The notes below the pieces were generated by a model. The model had not been told where the DNA came from, made no database searches, and worked only from the letters and a program-made list of their open reading frames with translations. This document shows, piece after piece, positions 49,901 to 58,325 of a DNA stretch of 64,000 bases; positions within the stretch are counted from its first letter, which is position 1, and every line of letters starts with the position of its first letter. The position numbers and the translations under genes are program-made. This DNA comes from Acidipila rosea (GTDB lineage Bacteria > Acidobacteriota > Terriglobia > Terriglobales > Acidobacteriaceae), in assembly GCF_004339725.1 (NCBI RefSeq), contig NZ_SMGK01000002.1, positions 310,001 to 374,000 on the forward strand, read 5' to 3'.

Positions 49901-50541
49901 CGGTCGAGTGTGAGAGCAGCGACGGCTCCTCCGAAGTGCTTCCAGGTCTTTGCAGGCCGCGGAGTGTTGAGATCCCCCGGCAGATGACGAGCGGGAGCGA
50001 TTTCCATGGTAGCGTTAACATCTCCGAACGCAAGAAAAGAGCTCCCGGCGAGGGCGCCATCGCTGTAAAGCCGGGTCATTGTGCCGTCGAAGGTGGCAGT
50101 GAGCAGGTGCCATGTGCCGGGCGTCAGCTCCCCGCTGCCAACCAGCGTTGCGCCTTCGCCCATCCAGACGAGCGGCTTGCCTGCCTCAAAGCCAAGCATG
50201 CGCGCGTACTCCTCTGCAGGGTCTCCAACACCTCCGATCAATGTAGGCTCGTTTGAGGTCAGCGCGTCTGCGGAGACTCGAACCCAGGCGGAGATAGTCC
50301 AGGCCGCGCTGTTGCGAAGGATGGGGTCCTGTGCAGGAATGGGCTTGACCAACCCGGCGCCGCCGGCAAGAGAGACGGCATCGTAGGGGCCGTAGCTCTC
50401 AGGGAACGGCAACTGCTGCGGTGCTGCTGCCTGCTGCGCGAGAGCAGATGGCAGACAGCCAAAGGCAGAGGCCGAGAAGAGCGCTGTCGCCAGAAAAAGC
50501 CTGCTGACAGAGGGTGGGGCGACGCGACGAAATCCTTGCAT
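46945..50541 (-). CDS. Large exported glycoside hydrolase, family 2-like
   Basis: 1198 residues from the ATG at 50541, with AGGAG four bases upstream. A signal peptide (LFLATALFSASAFGCLPSALAQ) is followed by a LamG/concanavalin-like domain (AWTISAWVRVSADA, TPGTWHLLTATFDGTMTRLY), then a GH2 sugar-binding domain (LTFNGINYAAEVWLNGHKLG), an immunoglobulin-like domain and the TIM barrel. The acid/base Glu is likely in MWCGRNEG and the nucleophile in FSVEVGTPSMP, as in beta-mannosidase/exo-glucosaminidase relatives. The exact sugar is not known. It is divergent from the GH38-like gene. Confidence 0.88.
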   Translation of the reverse strand: MQGFRRVAPPSVSRLFLATALFSASAFGCLPSALAQQAAAPQQLPFPESYGPYDAVSLAGGAGLVKPIPAQDPILRNSAAWTISAWVRVSADALTSNEPTLIGGVGDPAEEYARMLGFEAGKPLVWMGEGATLVGSGELTPGTWHLLTATFDGTMTRLYSDGALAGSSFLAFGDVNATMEIAPARHLPGDLNTPRPAKTWKHFGGAVAALTLDRQAMSAADVQRLYENRPDFTLLRFEDASKPWPVQTREQAGYRAPQDGNQLPHSNAPYAKPIAAPLPPAHATLTRLGEADTWKVDSRWMLEAAPKVQVSGAEAGEKIAQPGFNDRGWMVATVPGTVLTTMIDRGVYPDPDYGLNNMAIPESLNRQQYWYRTEFTAPTAAEHGADRNWTLTFNGINYAAEVWLNGHKLGTIKGAFIRGAFDVTGILKPGAKNALSVRISPPPHPGIPQEQSIKDGPGENGGMMCLDGPTFVATEGWDWIPAIRDRDSGIWQDVELSATGRVSIGDAEVVTTLPNLPDTSRADVEIDVPLTNSTQATLKGMLTASFDDVVVHEDVSVPPGGATEKLTPARFPQLTVEHPRLWWPNGYGKPELHTLSLSFVAAGAKGGHLSDSKQLRFGIREVSYELSLLDNTGHLRRVLYSPSRDRSGPVSPVDVTHDGMRQIADGWVSSISKGEDSSPAYRPSTDQGAAPYLTIVVNGVRIAARGGNWGMDDSRKRVSREHLEPYFRLHRDAHLNIIRNWVGQNTEKTFYDLADEYGLMVWNDFWDSTQNYNAEPEDPQLFLRNARDTILRFRNHPSIVMWCGRNEGVPQPILNQGLDELTHTLDGTRYYSPSSNQVNLQNSGPYKFRDPEDYFNKTNAGFSVEVGTPSMPTLQSFESFIPKADQWPVSDDWAYHDWHQKGNGDVAPFMTEIAKEFGAPTSLADFERKAQMLNYVDHRAIFEGMNAHLWAPNSGRMLWMTQPAWPSTMWQILSSDYDTQASFYGVEEACEPIHIQFDPTTDTVQVVDTTGSAPTGPIAISARVVSATNQELLAKTGTLTLAADREQDAFTLPIEALHKKQLIFLKLEAHDSAGRLLSQNLYWMGPEAAPYRTLSALPQATVTASAQAKPADHGERVLSVELRNTGSVAALQAKLTLESSQSGLRILPAYYSDNYVSLLPGESRTIEIRFPVGASGAASPRLSLAGFNLSPATVSIAH

Positions 50542-50735
50542 GAGTCTCCTAAAAACGGATGGTGCGATATGGGCGCAACATTCTTCCCTACCGCTTATTG
50601 ACCTTGGCCTATCACTATAAAGCAGCGAGGCCTCTGCACGCCGCAGTGGCTCTTGAGGACTGCCTGCCGCGCCCGGGCAGTATATAGTTGCCACTGAAAT
50701 CCAGAAACGACTGGATCGGAGAGATAAACCTGCCA

Positions 50736-52841
50736 ATGAATCGCCGGGAGTTTTTGCGCACATCTGCCGCGGCTGGAGCCGCACTGTCTATGCCGGAGCT
50801 ATTGCGCGGCCAGACCACGAAGCCGGAGTCGGTCAAGCGCGTGCTGATCATGTTCAAATGCCACTTCGATGCAGGGTTCATCAATACTCAGGCCGCCGTG
50901 GTCGGCATGTACTTCAACAAATATTTTCCGCAGGCGATGTCGATTGCTGCCGCTTCGCGCGAGTCTGGCCGCGATCCCTACGTCTGGACCACTGGCTCAT
51001 GGCTCGTCTACGAATATCTGGAGCAGGCCTCACCTGCAGATCGCAAGCGCATGGAGACAGCGCTCGTCCAAGGCGATCTGGCATGGCATGGACTTCCCTT
51101 TTCGTGGCAGTCCGAACTGCTGGACCCATCGCTGATCCGCGGCGCAGTCGGCCTTTCGAAATCGCTCGATCAGCGCTTTGGAAAAACAACGACCGGCGCC
51201 AAGATGACCGACGTTCCCGGACACACGCGCGGACTGGTGGCTCCGCTTGGGGCGAGCGGGATCGAGTTCCTCGACATCGGAGTCAATGCGGCAAGTACCC
51301 CTCCCGATGTTCCTTCTCTCTTCGAATGGCATGACGGCAGCAGGGCGATCACCGTCATGTATCACCATCATGACTACGGCAGCCTGGTCCTGGTGCCCGG
51401 CTCTGACCTGGCAGTGGACATCGAGGTGCGCAACGATAACAGTGGCCCGCACACTCCGGAAGAGATCGCGAAGATTTATGCGCGGCTGCGCCAACAGTTC
51501 CCCGGTGCGGAGGTGAGAGCCGCCAGCCTCACCGAGATAGCCAACGCTATCGCGCCCTACCGCAGCGGGCTTCCGGTAGTTCAGCAGGAGATCGGCGATA
51601 CGTGGATCTATGGCGTGTCCAGTGACCCGGTCAAGGTGGCGCGTTATCGCGAGGTGGCTCGGCTGCGGCGCGAATGGATCGGCGGAGGGAAATTCGCGGT
51701 AGGTGACGTGACCGATCTCCAACTGCTGCGGCATCTGCTGCTCGAAGCGGAACACACCTGGGGAACGGACACAAAGACGTGGCTGGACTTTGACCATTAC
51801 ACCCCGCATGATCTCAGTTCGGTTATCAAAACACCTCATTACCAGACGGTTGAGTTCTCCTGGAAGGAGAAGCGGGACGATCTCTTTGCAGGGATTGCGA
51901 CGCTGCCGGAGGAGCTGCGCGCAGAGGCTACGACAAGAGTGGCAGCCTTGAAGCCGTTGCCGCCCTCAACGGATGGACTGGAGCACCTCGATCCGCATCA
52001 GACAATCTCCACGGACCGGTTCGAACTTGCCTTTGATCCCGGTACGGGGGCGATACGGCATTTGTATGAAAAGCGGACTCAACGGGCGTGGGCCTCTGCT
52101 GAAAATCCGCTGGCGCTTTTTTGCTATCAGACTCTTTCTCAACACGATTACGATATCTTCTTCAACAGCTACTTGAAGTCAAAGGCGGACTGGGCGCCAA
52201 AGGATTTCGGCAAACCGAACATTGCACACTTCGGCGCGGAGAGCAGGAACTGGTTTCCCTCGCTGCTGCATCTGTGGCAGGGTCACGATGCGCGGGGAGA
52301 GCGGATTGTGGCTGAACTGGGAATTCGGGATGAATCAGCGATGCGCTCAGGACTGGTGGCGTGGCCGCAGAAGATGTACCTGGAAGTGCTGCTGCCGAAC
52401 GATAGCGCAGAGGTGGAGTGCAATTTCTCCTGGTTTGACAAGGCGCCGAACAGACTGCCCGAGGCGCTTTGGCTGACGTTCCATCCGCCAGTGAAGGAGA
52501 GCCGTGGATGGATGATGGAGAAAGCCGGCCAGCCCGTCTCGCCGCTCGACGTGGTTGCGGGCGGAAACAGGCACATGCACGCGATCCTGAATGAGGTGAG
52601 CTACCAGGATGGCCAGGGCCGATTCACAATCGAAAGCGTCGATGCGCCGGTGGTAGCGCTGGGCGAGCGTCACCCGGTGTACTTCTCAAACGAGCAACCG
52701 GATCTGGCGAAGGGGCTGCACTTCAGCCTCTATAACAACGGATGGGGTACGAACTACATTCAGTGGTTCGGCGAAGATATGCGGTTCCGATTCAAACTGA
52801 GGACGGAAGGCTCAGACTCCGCTGCAAAGGCCGGAGTCTGA
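50736..52841 (+). CDS. Tat-exported DUF5054 / GH38-like protein
   Basis: 701 residues from the ATG at 50736. NRREFLRTSAAAGAALS is a twin-arginine signal. The mature protein begins with VLIMFKCHFDAGFINTQ, resembling the HxD metal site of family 38 alpha-mannosidases, and has TDVPGHTRGLV, EIGDTWIYG, and AEHTWGTDTKTW later, which fit DUF5054. A glycosidase role is inferred. It shares a 194-base intergenic region with the large GH2 gene, suggesting joint control of one glycan. Confidence 0.83.
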   Translation: MNRREFLRTSAAAGAALSMPELLRGQTTKPESVKRVLIMFKCHFDAGFINTQAAVVGMYFNKYFPQAMSIAAASRESGRDPYVWTTGSWLVYEYLEQASPADRKRMETALVQGDLAWHGLPFSWQSELLDPSLIRGAVGLSKSLDQRFGKTTTGAKMTDVPGHTRGLVAPLGASGIEFLDIGVNAASTPPDVPSLFEWHDGSRAITVMYHHHDYGSLVLVPGSDLAVDIEVRNDNSGPHTPEEIAKIYARLRQQFPGAEVRAASLTEIANAIAPYRSGLPVVQQEIGDTWIYGVSSDPVKVARYREVARLRREWIGGGKFAVGDVTDLQLLRHLLLEAEHTWGTDTKTWLDFDHYTPHDLSSVIKTPHYQTVEFSWKEKRDDLFAGIATLPEELRAEATTRVAALKPLPPSTDGLEHLDPHQTISTDRFELAFDPGTGAIRHLYEKRTQRAWASAENPLALFCYQTLSQHDYDIFFNSYLKSKADWAPKDFGKPNIAHFGAESRNWFPSLLHLWQGHDARGERIVAELGIRDESAMRSGLVAWPQKMYLEVLLPNDSAEVECNFSWFDKAPNRLPEALWLTFHPPVKESRGWMMEKAGQPVSPLDVVAGGNRHMHAILNEVSYQDGQGRFTIESVDAPVVALGERHPVYFSNEQPDLAKGLHFSLYNNGWGTNYIQWFGEDMRFRFKLRTEGSDSAAKAGV

Positions 52842-52844
52842 GCC
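52809..52844. repeat. Hairpin containing the stop codon of the GH38-like gene
   Basis: GGCTCAGACTCCG (52809-52821) pairs perfectly with CGGAGTCTGAGCC (52832-52844) around ten bases; the TGA stop (52839-52841) lies in the right arm. There is no T-run on either strand. It sits between convergent genes. Confidence 0.65.
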
Positions 52845-52854
52845 TGGCGCAGAG

Positions 52855-53364
52855 CTAGACCTGAACCGGGGTCTTGGCAGGCTCGACAGCAGCGGCCGCC
52901 GCAGGCTTCGCATCGCCCGGCTTGCGGATATCGATGCCGCCCTTGAAGAAGGCGCCATCCTCAATCGAGATGCGCTGTGCGGCAACATCGCCAGTGAGCG
53001 ATCCTTCGCTGCGGATATCAACGCGGTCGCTGGCGTTTACATTGCCGCGAACCTTGCCGAGGACGACGATCTCGCGGGCCGTAATGTTGGCCGAGACCTG
53101 GCCATTGCGGCCAACGGTGACGCGGTTGCCCGGAAGAGTGACCGAGCCTTCAATCTTGCCGTCAATGAAAAGCGATTCGGAGCCCGTCACTTCGCCCTTG
53201 ATCACCAGGCTCTTGCCGATGGTGGCCTGATCGCCAGCAGCCGGCGCGGCCTGTGAGGTGCGGAGTGTGTTCGATTCGAAACTCGGGGTGGAGGGGGTAG
53301 CCGGACGCGCTGGCTCGGGAGTGGGGGTCGGCGTCGAGCTGCTGGACTGATTAGGCTTCCACAT
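52855..53364 (-). CDS. Bactofilin (polymer-forming cytoskeletal protein)
   Basis: 169 residues. A Pro/Thr/Ser-rich N-terminal tail (~50 residues) precedes the beta-helical bactofilin domain (KSLVIKGEVTGSESLFIDG, RVTVGRNGQVSANITAREIVVLG, DRVDIRSEGSLTGDV), and a Lys/Ala tail follows. Bactofilins polymerise without nucleotide and help shape cells or place wall enzymes. It is divergent from rnr, with about 200 bases between the starts holding both promoters. Confidence 0.95.
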   Translation of the reverse strand: MWKPNQSSSSTPTPTPEPARPATPSTPSFESNTLRTSQAAPAAGDQATIGKSLVIKGEVTGSESLFIDGKIEGSVTLPGNRVTVGRNGQVSANITAREIVVLGKVRGNVNASDRVDIRSEGSLTGDVAAQRISIEDGAFFKGGIDIRKPGDAKPAAAAAVEPAKTPVQV

Positions 53365-53563
53365 CTGCTGATGTTTCCTTTCTTGTTAAAACAAAACTCT
53401 ATCTTCACGCGAAGGTGCGCGTTCTACTGAGTACAGTGAAGGGTCTTGCTCAGGAATCTTCTGTCTGCATCTTAAACATCTCTGCGTAAAAAATGCACAT
53501 GTTTCGCAAGGAAACTTCAATTCCCCGCCCCATACCGCTTACCATCGGAGGGAAAGAAGGACT

Positions 53564-56113
53564 ATGACCGACCGGGAACTCCTGCGCCACATTGAGCGAT
53601 CTGCCGGGCAGCGCGCCGGTTACAAGCAGCTTGTCCGGGAATTTGGGCTCGGAGGTGGACGAGAGCGCCGCCTGCTGCTGGAACATCTTGCACGGCTTAC
53701 GGCCAAAGGGGCGCTGGTCAAACTGGATCGAGAGCAATGGGGCATCGCCCGGGCAGCCGCCACCCGGGACAATCTGGTGGCGGGACGGCTTGATCTGCAC
53801 CGCGATGGCTTCGGCTTTGTGCGCCCTGCCGACCGGCAAAAGAGCGGGGAGGATGACATCTTTATCCCTCCCGATTCACTCCAGGGGGCCATGCAGGGCG
53901 ACCAGGTGCTGGTGGAGCTTGCGCCACCCCGCGGGGACGGACGCCGTCTGGGACGCATTGCGCGCGTACTCACCCGCAAGAACCCAACCATCGTGGGCAT
54001 TTTCCACTATGGCCGCCACGCAGGTGCGCAGGGACACCTCGTGACTCCGGTGGATGAGCGAATGACCCGCCCGATCCTCATCCCTTTTGACGCGGAGCTG
54101 CCCTCGGTCCGGGAGATGGCAGGACCACATCGCGTGTTGGGTGAAGAGGCCTTGCGCGGCGCTTTTGAAGATCTGGAAGGACTGGTGGTGGATGTGGAGA
54201 TCACCGACTGGCCCACCGAGACGCGGATCGCGCGGGGCCGGGTGGTCGAAGTGCTGGGCCAGGAAGATGCCTTTGGCGTCGATGTCGAGATCGTTATCCG
54301 CAAGCACCAGCTTCCACGCATCTTTCCGGACAACGTGCTGGAAGAGGCTCGACGGGTAGCCGTTCTCGACCCGGAAGAAGCAGCACACCGGCGCGATTTC
54401 CGGCATCTGCCGATCGTGACGATCGATGGCGAAACGGCCCGCGACTTCGACGACGCCGTGCTGGTGCAACAACACGATGACGGCAGCTGGGAGCTGCAGG
54501 TACATATTGCGGATGTGGCGCATTACGTTCCTACGGCCTCAGACCTTGACCTCGAAGCGCGGCTGCGCGGCACCTCGGTCTACTTTCCGGATCGCGCCAT
54601 CCCCATGCTGCCGCAGGAGCTCTCGACCGGCATCTGCAGCCTGCGGCCCGGCGAAGACCGCCTTGTACTGTCGTGCCTGATGCAGATCGATGCGGAGGGA
54701 GCGGTGCTTGGCTTTGAGATCTGCGAGGGCATCATCCGCTCCGCGCGCCGGATGACCTACACGCAGGTCTACCGCATTCTCGATGGAGATGAAGCCGCAC
54801 GTGAGGAGTTTGCCCCGCTGGCGCCCGAGTTTGACCGGATGAAGGAGCTGGCCCTCATTCTGAATGCTAAGCGGGAGCGACGTGGCTCCATCGACTTTGA
54901 CCTGCCAGAACCGATCATCGAGTTTGACGAGTTCGGCGCGATGAAGAACGTCACCCGCTCAGAACGCAACTGGGCGCACCGGCTGATTGAGGAGTTCATG
55001 CTATCGGCCAATGAGTGCGTCGCTTCATGGCTTGAAAACCTTGGTGTGCCGTCGATCTATCGTATTCATGAGAAACCGGAGCCGCGCCGGGTGGTCGAGT
55101 TTGAGGATACCGCCGCGAGCTTCGGCTACTCCCTCGGGATCGGCGCGCTGCCCGTGCGCCGGGTGACGATGAAGGCCGACCGTCGCGAAAAGCACAGTCA
55201 CGGCCATCGCGGCAGCAGCGCAAGGCAGCACGAGATTCCCGAAGATATAGCGGTGACTCCGCAGATGTACCAGCGGTTGACGGCAAAGATCGCCGGAAAG
55301 CCGGAAGAACGCATCCTGGCCTACCTGATGCTGCGCTCGCTCAAGCAGGCCCGGTATAGCGAGAAGAATGAAGGCCATTTTGCCCTGGCGGCACCCTGCT
55401 ATACGCACTTCACCTCGCCGATCCGCCGTTATCCGGATCTAATTGTGCACCGCATCACGAAAGCACTGCTGGCCGCCGGCGTCGATGGCCATGGTGAACT
55501 GGTGAAAGGTGAGCCGCATGCCCGATCACGCCCCTGGACTGCAGGGCATCCCACGCATCGAGCTGCTTCGGAGATTGAGGCTCCTATTCCTGAAGCGGAG
55601 CTGGCAGCGATTGCCCTGGAAACGAGCGAGACAGAGCGCCGCGCAGCCGATGCCGAGCGTGAACTGGTGGAGTGGAAGAAGGTCAAGTTCATGCGCGACC
55701 GCGTCGGGGAAGATTTCGACGCACTGGTGCTGAATGCGACGAAGTATGGCCTGTTTGTAGAGCTGCATAATCTCTTCATCGAAGGGCTGGTTCCTATCGA
55801 ATCGCTGGGGCGCATGGATGGCGACTTCTATAGTTACCGCGAAAATACGCGGGTCATCATGGGAGAGCGAAATAAGCGGCGCTTCTCCGCCGGGCAGCAG
55901 GTTCGCGTCCTTCTTGACCGGGTAGACGCCCAGCAGCGACGGCTCCAGTTTTCCATTCTCGAAGCGGAAGACGGCACCACGGTGCAGGCGCGGCCAGCCA
56001 AGGGCAAGACCTTTCTAAAGAAGCAGAAAAAGCTGGCCAAGAGCATGCAGCAAAGTACAAAACCCGCTCCGAAGCGCCCTTTCAAGAAGAACCGCTCCAA
56101 GCGGCGGAAGTAG
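53564..56113 (+). CDS. rnr: Ribonuclease R
   Basis: 849 residues. Cold-shock domains (DGFGFVRPADR and DIFIPPDSLQGAMQGDQVLVEL) are followed by the RNB catalytic domain (DGETARDFDDAV, VHIADVAHYV, YFPDRAIPMLPQELS, CYTHFTSPIRRYPDLIVHR) and an S1 domain (LVLNATKYGLFVELHN), ending in a Lys/Arg-rich tail. Two extra stretches are seen: one near HSHGHRGSSARQHE (~545-560) and one of ~40 residues between RNB and S1 (HARSRPWTAGHP). RNase R degrades structured RNA 3' to 5'. It is followed by tatB after ~108 bases. Confidence 0.96.
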   Translation: MTDRELLRHIERSAGQRAGYKQLVREFGLGGGRERRLLLEHLARLTAKGALVKLDREQWGIARAAATRDNLVAGRLDLHRDGFGFVRPADRQKSGEDDIFIPPDSLQGAMQGDQVLVELAPPRGDGRRLGRIARVLTRKNPTIVGIFHYGRHAGAQGHLVTPVDERMTRPILIPFDAELPSVREMAGPHRVLGEEALRGAFEDLEGLVVDVEITDWPTETRIARGRVVEVLGQEDAFGVDVEIVIRKHQLPRIFPDNVLEEARRVAVLDPEEAAHRRDFRHLPIVTIDGETARDFDDAVLVQQHDDGSWELQVHIADVAHYVPTASDLDLEARLRGTSVYFPDRAIPMLPQELSTGICSLRPGEDRLVLSCLMQIDAEGAVLGFEICEGIIRSARRMTYTQVYRILDGDEAAREEFAPLAPEFDRMKELALILNAKRERRGSIDFDLPEPIIEFDEFGAMKNVTRSERNWAHRLIEEFMLSANECVASWLENLGVPSIYRIHEKPEPRRVVEFEDTAASFGYSLGIGALPVRRVTMKADRREKHSHGHRGSSARQHEIPEDIAVTPQMYQRLTAKIAGKPEERILAYLMLRSLKQARYSEKNEGHFALAAPCYTHFTSPIRRYPDLIVHRITKALLAAGVDGHGELVKGEPHARSRPWTAGHPTHRAASEIEAPIPEAELAAIALETSETERRAADAERELVEWKKVKFMRDRVGEDFDALVLNATKYGLFVELHNLFIEGLVPIESLGRMDGDFYSYRENTRVIMGERNKRRFSAGQQVRVLLDRVDAQQRRLQFSILEAEDGTTVQARPAKGKTFLKKQKKLAKSMQQSTKPAPKRPFKKNRSKRRK

Positions 56114-56122
56114 CTACTTCCG
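56105..56122. repeat. 18-bp perfect palindrome at the rnr stop
   Basis: CGGAAGTAGCTACTTCCG is a perfect palindrome that includes the TAG stop codon (56111-56113). There is no T-run. Confidence 0.55.
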
Positions 56123-56221
56123 GGGCGGGGTATCTCAAAAGAGACGTGACAGCATCCGTTTTCGCGGCAAGGCCGTTCCCTATTTGTGGCTGGTGGCTTG
56201 CGGCGGGTAATATGAGGAACA

Positions 56222-56650
56222 ATGCATCTGGGCGATTCCATTTTCATCTTCGTGCTGGCTCTGGTTCTCTTCGGACCGAAACGTCTGCCGGAAATAGCCC
56301 GCCAGATCGGCAAGCTGATGGCCGAGTTTCGCCGCGCCAGCAACGAATTCAAAATGCAGATGGATGAAGAGTTGCGCGCGATGGAGCAGCAGGAGCGGCA
56401 GAAACAGATGTCTGAAGCTGCGGCGCAATCGACCGCCACAGCCACTGCAGAGACGCCGCAACTGACCATCATGCCACCTTCGACGGGTGAGCAGGTAAGC
56501 CGAATTCCCCCGCCGGAAGAGGCGGCTGCCATTGCCGCGGCAACTCCGCTGGAAGAGCCGGTCAACCGGCCCGCACCGGCGCCTGAGCCCAGCAGCCCCA
56601 GTGAGCACTCAACGCAAGAAACGGAGCAGGCAACCACCTCCCATGGCTGA
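56222..56650 (+). CDS. tatB: Twin-arginine translocase subunit TatB/TatA
   Basis: 142 residues. The N-terminal membrane helix (DSIFIFVLALVLFGPKRLPE), the FGPKRLPEIARQIG amphipathic hinge and a long charged helix (LMAEFRRASNEFKMQMDEEL) match TatA/TatB; the length and the Glu-containing helix favour TatB. The rest is a proline/alanine-rich tail. It overlaps tatC by eight bases. Confidence 0.9.
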   Translation: MHLGDSIFIFVLALVLFGPKRLPEIARQIGKLMAEFRRASNEFKMQMDEELRAMEQQERQKQMSEAAAQSTATATAETPQLTIMPPSTGEQVSRIPPPEEAAAIAAATPLEEPVNRPAPAPEPSSPSEHSTQETEQATTSHG

Positions 56651-57440
56651 CATCGTCGACCGCGCGCGCGCGGCCGTATCAGAACGCGCCGAACTGCCGG
56701 GCATGAGCCTGATGGAACACCTGAACGAGCTGCGCCGCCGCATCGTTCATTCGGTCATCTATATCGTCGTCGGGTTTTTCGTCGCCTACGCCTTCCATGA
56801 GAAGATCTACGGCTACATGCAGCGGCCCATCACGCTGGCGCTGGCAGCGCACCATATGCCGACGCAGCTGGTCTATCACAACCCCATCGATGCCTTTAAC
56901 CTCTACCTCAAGATCAGCTTCATGGGCGGCTGCATCCTTGCTTCCCCTTTTGTGCTCTACCAGGTCTGGCTTTTCATTTCGCCGGGCCTCTATCAGCACG
57001 AAAAGCGCTATGTGACGCCCTTCATGATCGCGACGGTCGGGCTGTTTCTTGCCGGCGCCTACTTCGGCTTCCGCTGGGTCTTTCCGGGGTCGCTGGACTT
57101 CCTGCTCGGGTACAGCAAGGAGTTTCGCCCTCTCATCGAGATCAACGAATATACAGACCTGTTTCTCACCGTCATTCTGGGCCTTGGCATTACGTTTGAG
57201 CTGCCCATCCTGGTGATGTTCCTCTCGCTCTTCGGCATTGTCAGCCCGAAGTTTCTGTGGAAGAACCTGCGTTACGCGATCCTCATCATCTTCGTCATCG
57301 CAGCGATCATTACGCCGACGCCCGACGTGCTGACGATGTGCGTTTTCGCCACCCCTATGCTCTGCCTTTATCTGATCAGCATTGGAGTCTCATTCATGGT
57401 CCACCCGTCTCGGCGGAAGGCGAAGGCGGAAGCAGCATGA
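56643..57440 (+). CDS. tatC: Twin-arginine translocase subunit TatC
   Basis: 265 residues from the ATG at 56643. MSLMEHLNELRRRIVHSVIY is the diagnostic TatC cytoplasmic start, and six membrane helices follow (QVWLFISPGLYQHEKRYVTPF between helices 2 and 3). It binds the twin-arginine signal. Likely substrates in the window are the NIPSNAP and GH38-like proteins. It overlaps tatB (8 bases) and the M28 gene (four bases). Confidence 0.96.
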   Translation: MADIVDRARAAVSERAELPGMSLMEHLNELRRRIVHSVIYIVVGFFVAYAFHEKIYGYMQRPITLALAAHHMPTQLVYHNPIDAFNLYLKISFMGGCILASPFVLYQVWLFISPGLYQHEKRYVTPFMIATVGLFLAGAYFGFRWVFPGSLDFLLGYSKEFRPLIEINEYTDLFLTVILGLGITFELPILVMFLSLFGIVSPKFLWKNLRYAILIIFVIAAIITPTPDVLTMCVFATPMLCLYLISIGVSFMVHPSRRKAKAEAA

Positions 57441-58321
57441 TGCGTCGTGTCATTGCTTCCCTGCTTTTGCTGACAGGTTCGGCAATGGCTGCACCACCGC
57501 AGATCAACTTCAATGGCGCAAAGGCGCTCGAGTACACCCGCCAGTTTGTCGCCATCGGACCACGCTGGGTTGGAAGTCCGGGACACGCGAAGGCTGAGGC
57601 ATTTCTGAAGAAGACCTTTGCCCGGGATCATCTCGAAGAAGATACCTTTACCGCGCAGACACCGGCGGGTCTGATGACCATGCACAACTTCATCGTGAAG
57701 TTCCCGGGCAGCAAGCCGGGCGAGATTGTGCTGGCCTCTCACTATGAAACCAACTATCCGCTGAGAAATATCAACTTCGTCGGAGCCAACGACGGCGGCT
57801 CCAGCACGGGGCTGCTGATCGAAGCCGCGAACCATCTTCGCGGACATGTGCTGGACGGGCCAAGCGTCTGGCTGGTCTTCTTCGATGGAGAGGAAGCGTT
57901 TCAGAGCTGGTCGCACTCCGACTCCCTCTACGGCAGCAAGCACCTGGCAGCGAAGTGGCAGAACGACGGAACACTGAAGACCATCAAGGCATTCCTGCTG
58001 GCGGACATGATCGGGGACAAGGACCTCGACATCGACCGCGACCTGAACTCTACGCCATGGTTGCTCGATACGGTGGACAAGGCAGCTGCCAAGTTCGGGT
58101 ATCAGTCCTATTTCTTCCAGCGCAATAATCAGATTGAGGACGATCACCTGCCCTTCATGCAGCGAGGGGTACCGTGTGCCGACATCATCGATATCAACTA
58201 TGGGTATGAAGACTCCTACCACCACACCGCGCAGGACACGATGGACAAGCTCAGCGCCCGGAGCCTGACGATCGTGGGCGATGTTTTTCTGGAAACCATC
58301 CAGATGCTCGATCAGCGATGA
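57437..58321 (+). CDS. Exported glutaminyl-peptide cyclotransferase-like M28 enzyme
   Basis: 294 residues from the ATG overlapping the tatC stop. A signal peptide (RRVIASLLLLTGSAMA) precedes a zinc-dependent M28 fold very close to glutaminyl cyclases: FVGANDGGSSTG (zinc Asp), LVFFDGEEAFQSWSHSDSLYGS (catalytic and zinc Glu), LLADMIGDKDLDI, DDHLPFMQRGVP and SYHHTAQDTMD (zinc His). Such enzymes convert N-terminal Gln to pyroglutamate; an aminopeptidase role is the other option. The coupling to tatC is unusual. The TerC gene follows after four bases. Confidence 0.88.
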   Translation: MMRRVIASLLLLTGSAMAAPPQINFNGAKALEYTRQFVAIGPRWVGSPGHAKAEAFLKKTFARDHLEEDTFTAQTPAGLMTMHNFIVKFPGSKPGEIVLASHYETNYPLRNINFVGANDGGSSTGLLIEAANHLRGHVLDGPSVWLVFFDGEEAFQSWSHSDSLYGSKHLAAKWQNDGTLKTIKAFLLADMIGDKDLDIDRDLNSTPWLLDTVDKAAAKFGYQSYFFQRNNQIEDDHLPFMQRGVPCADIIDINYGYEDSYHHTAQDTMDKLSARSLTIVGDVFLETIQMLDQR

Positions 58322-58325
58322 GCCG

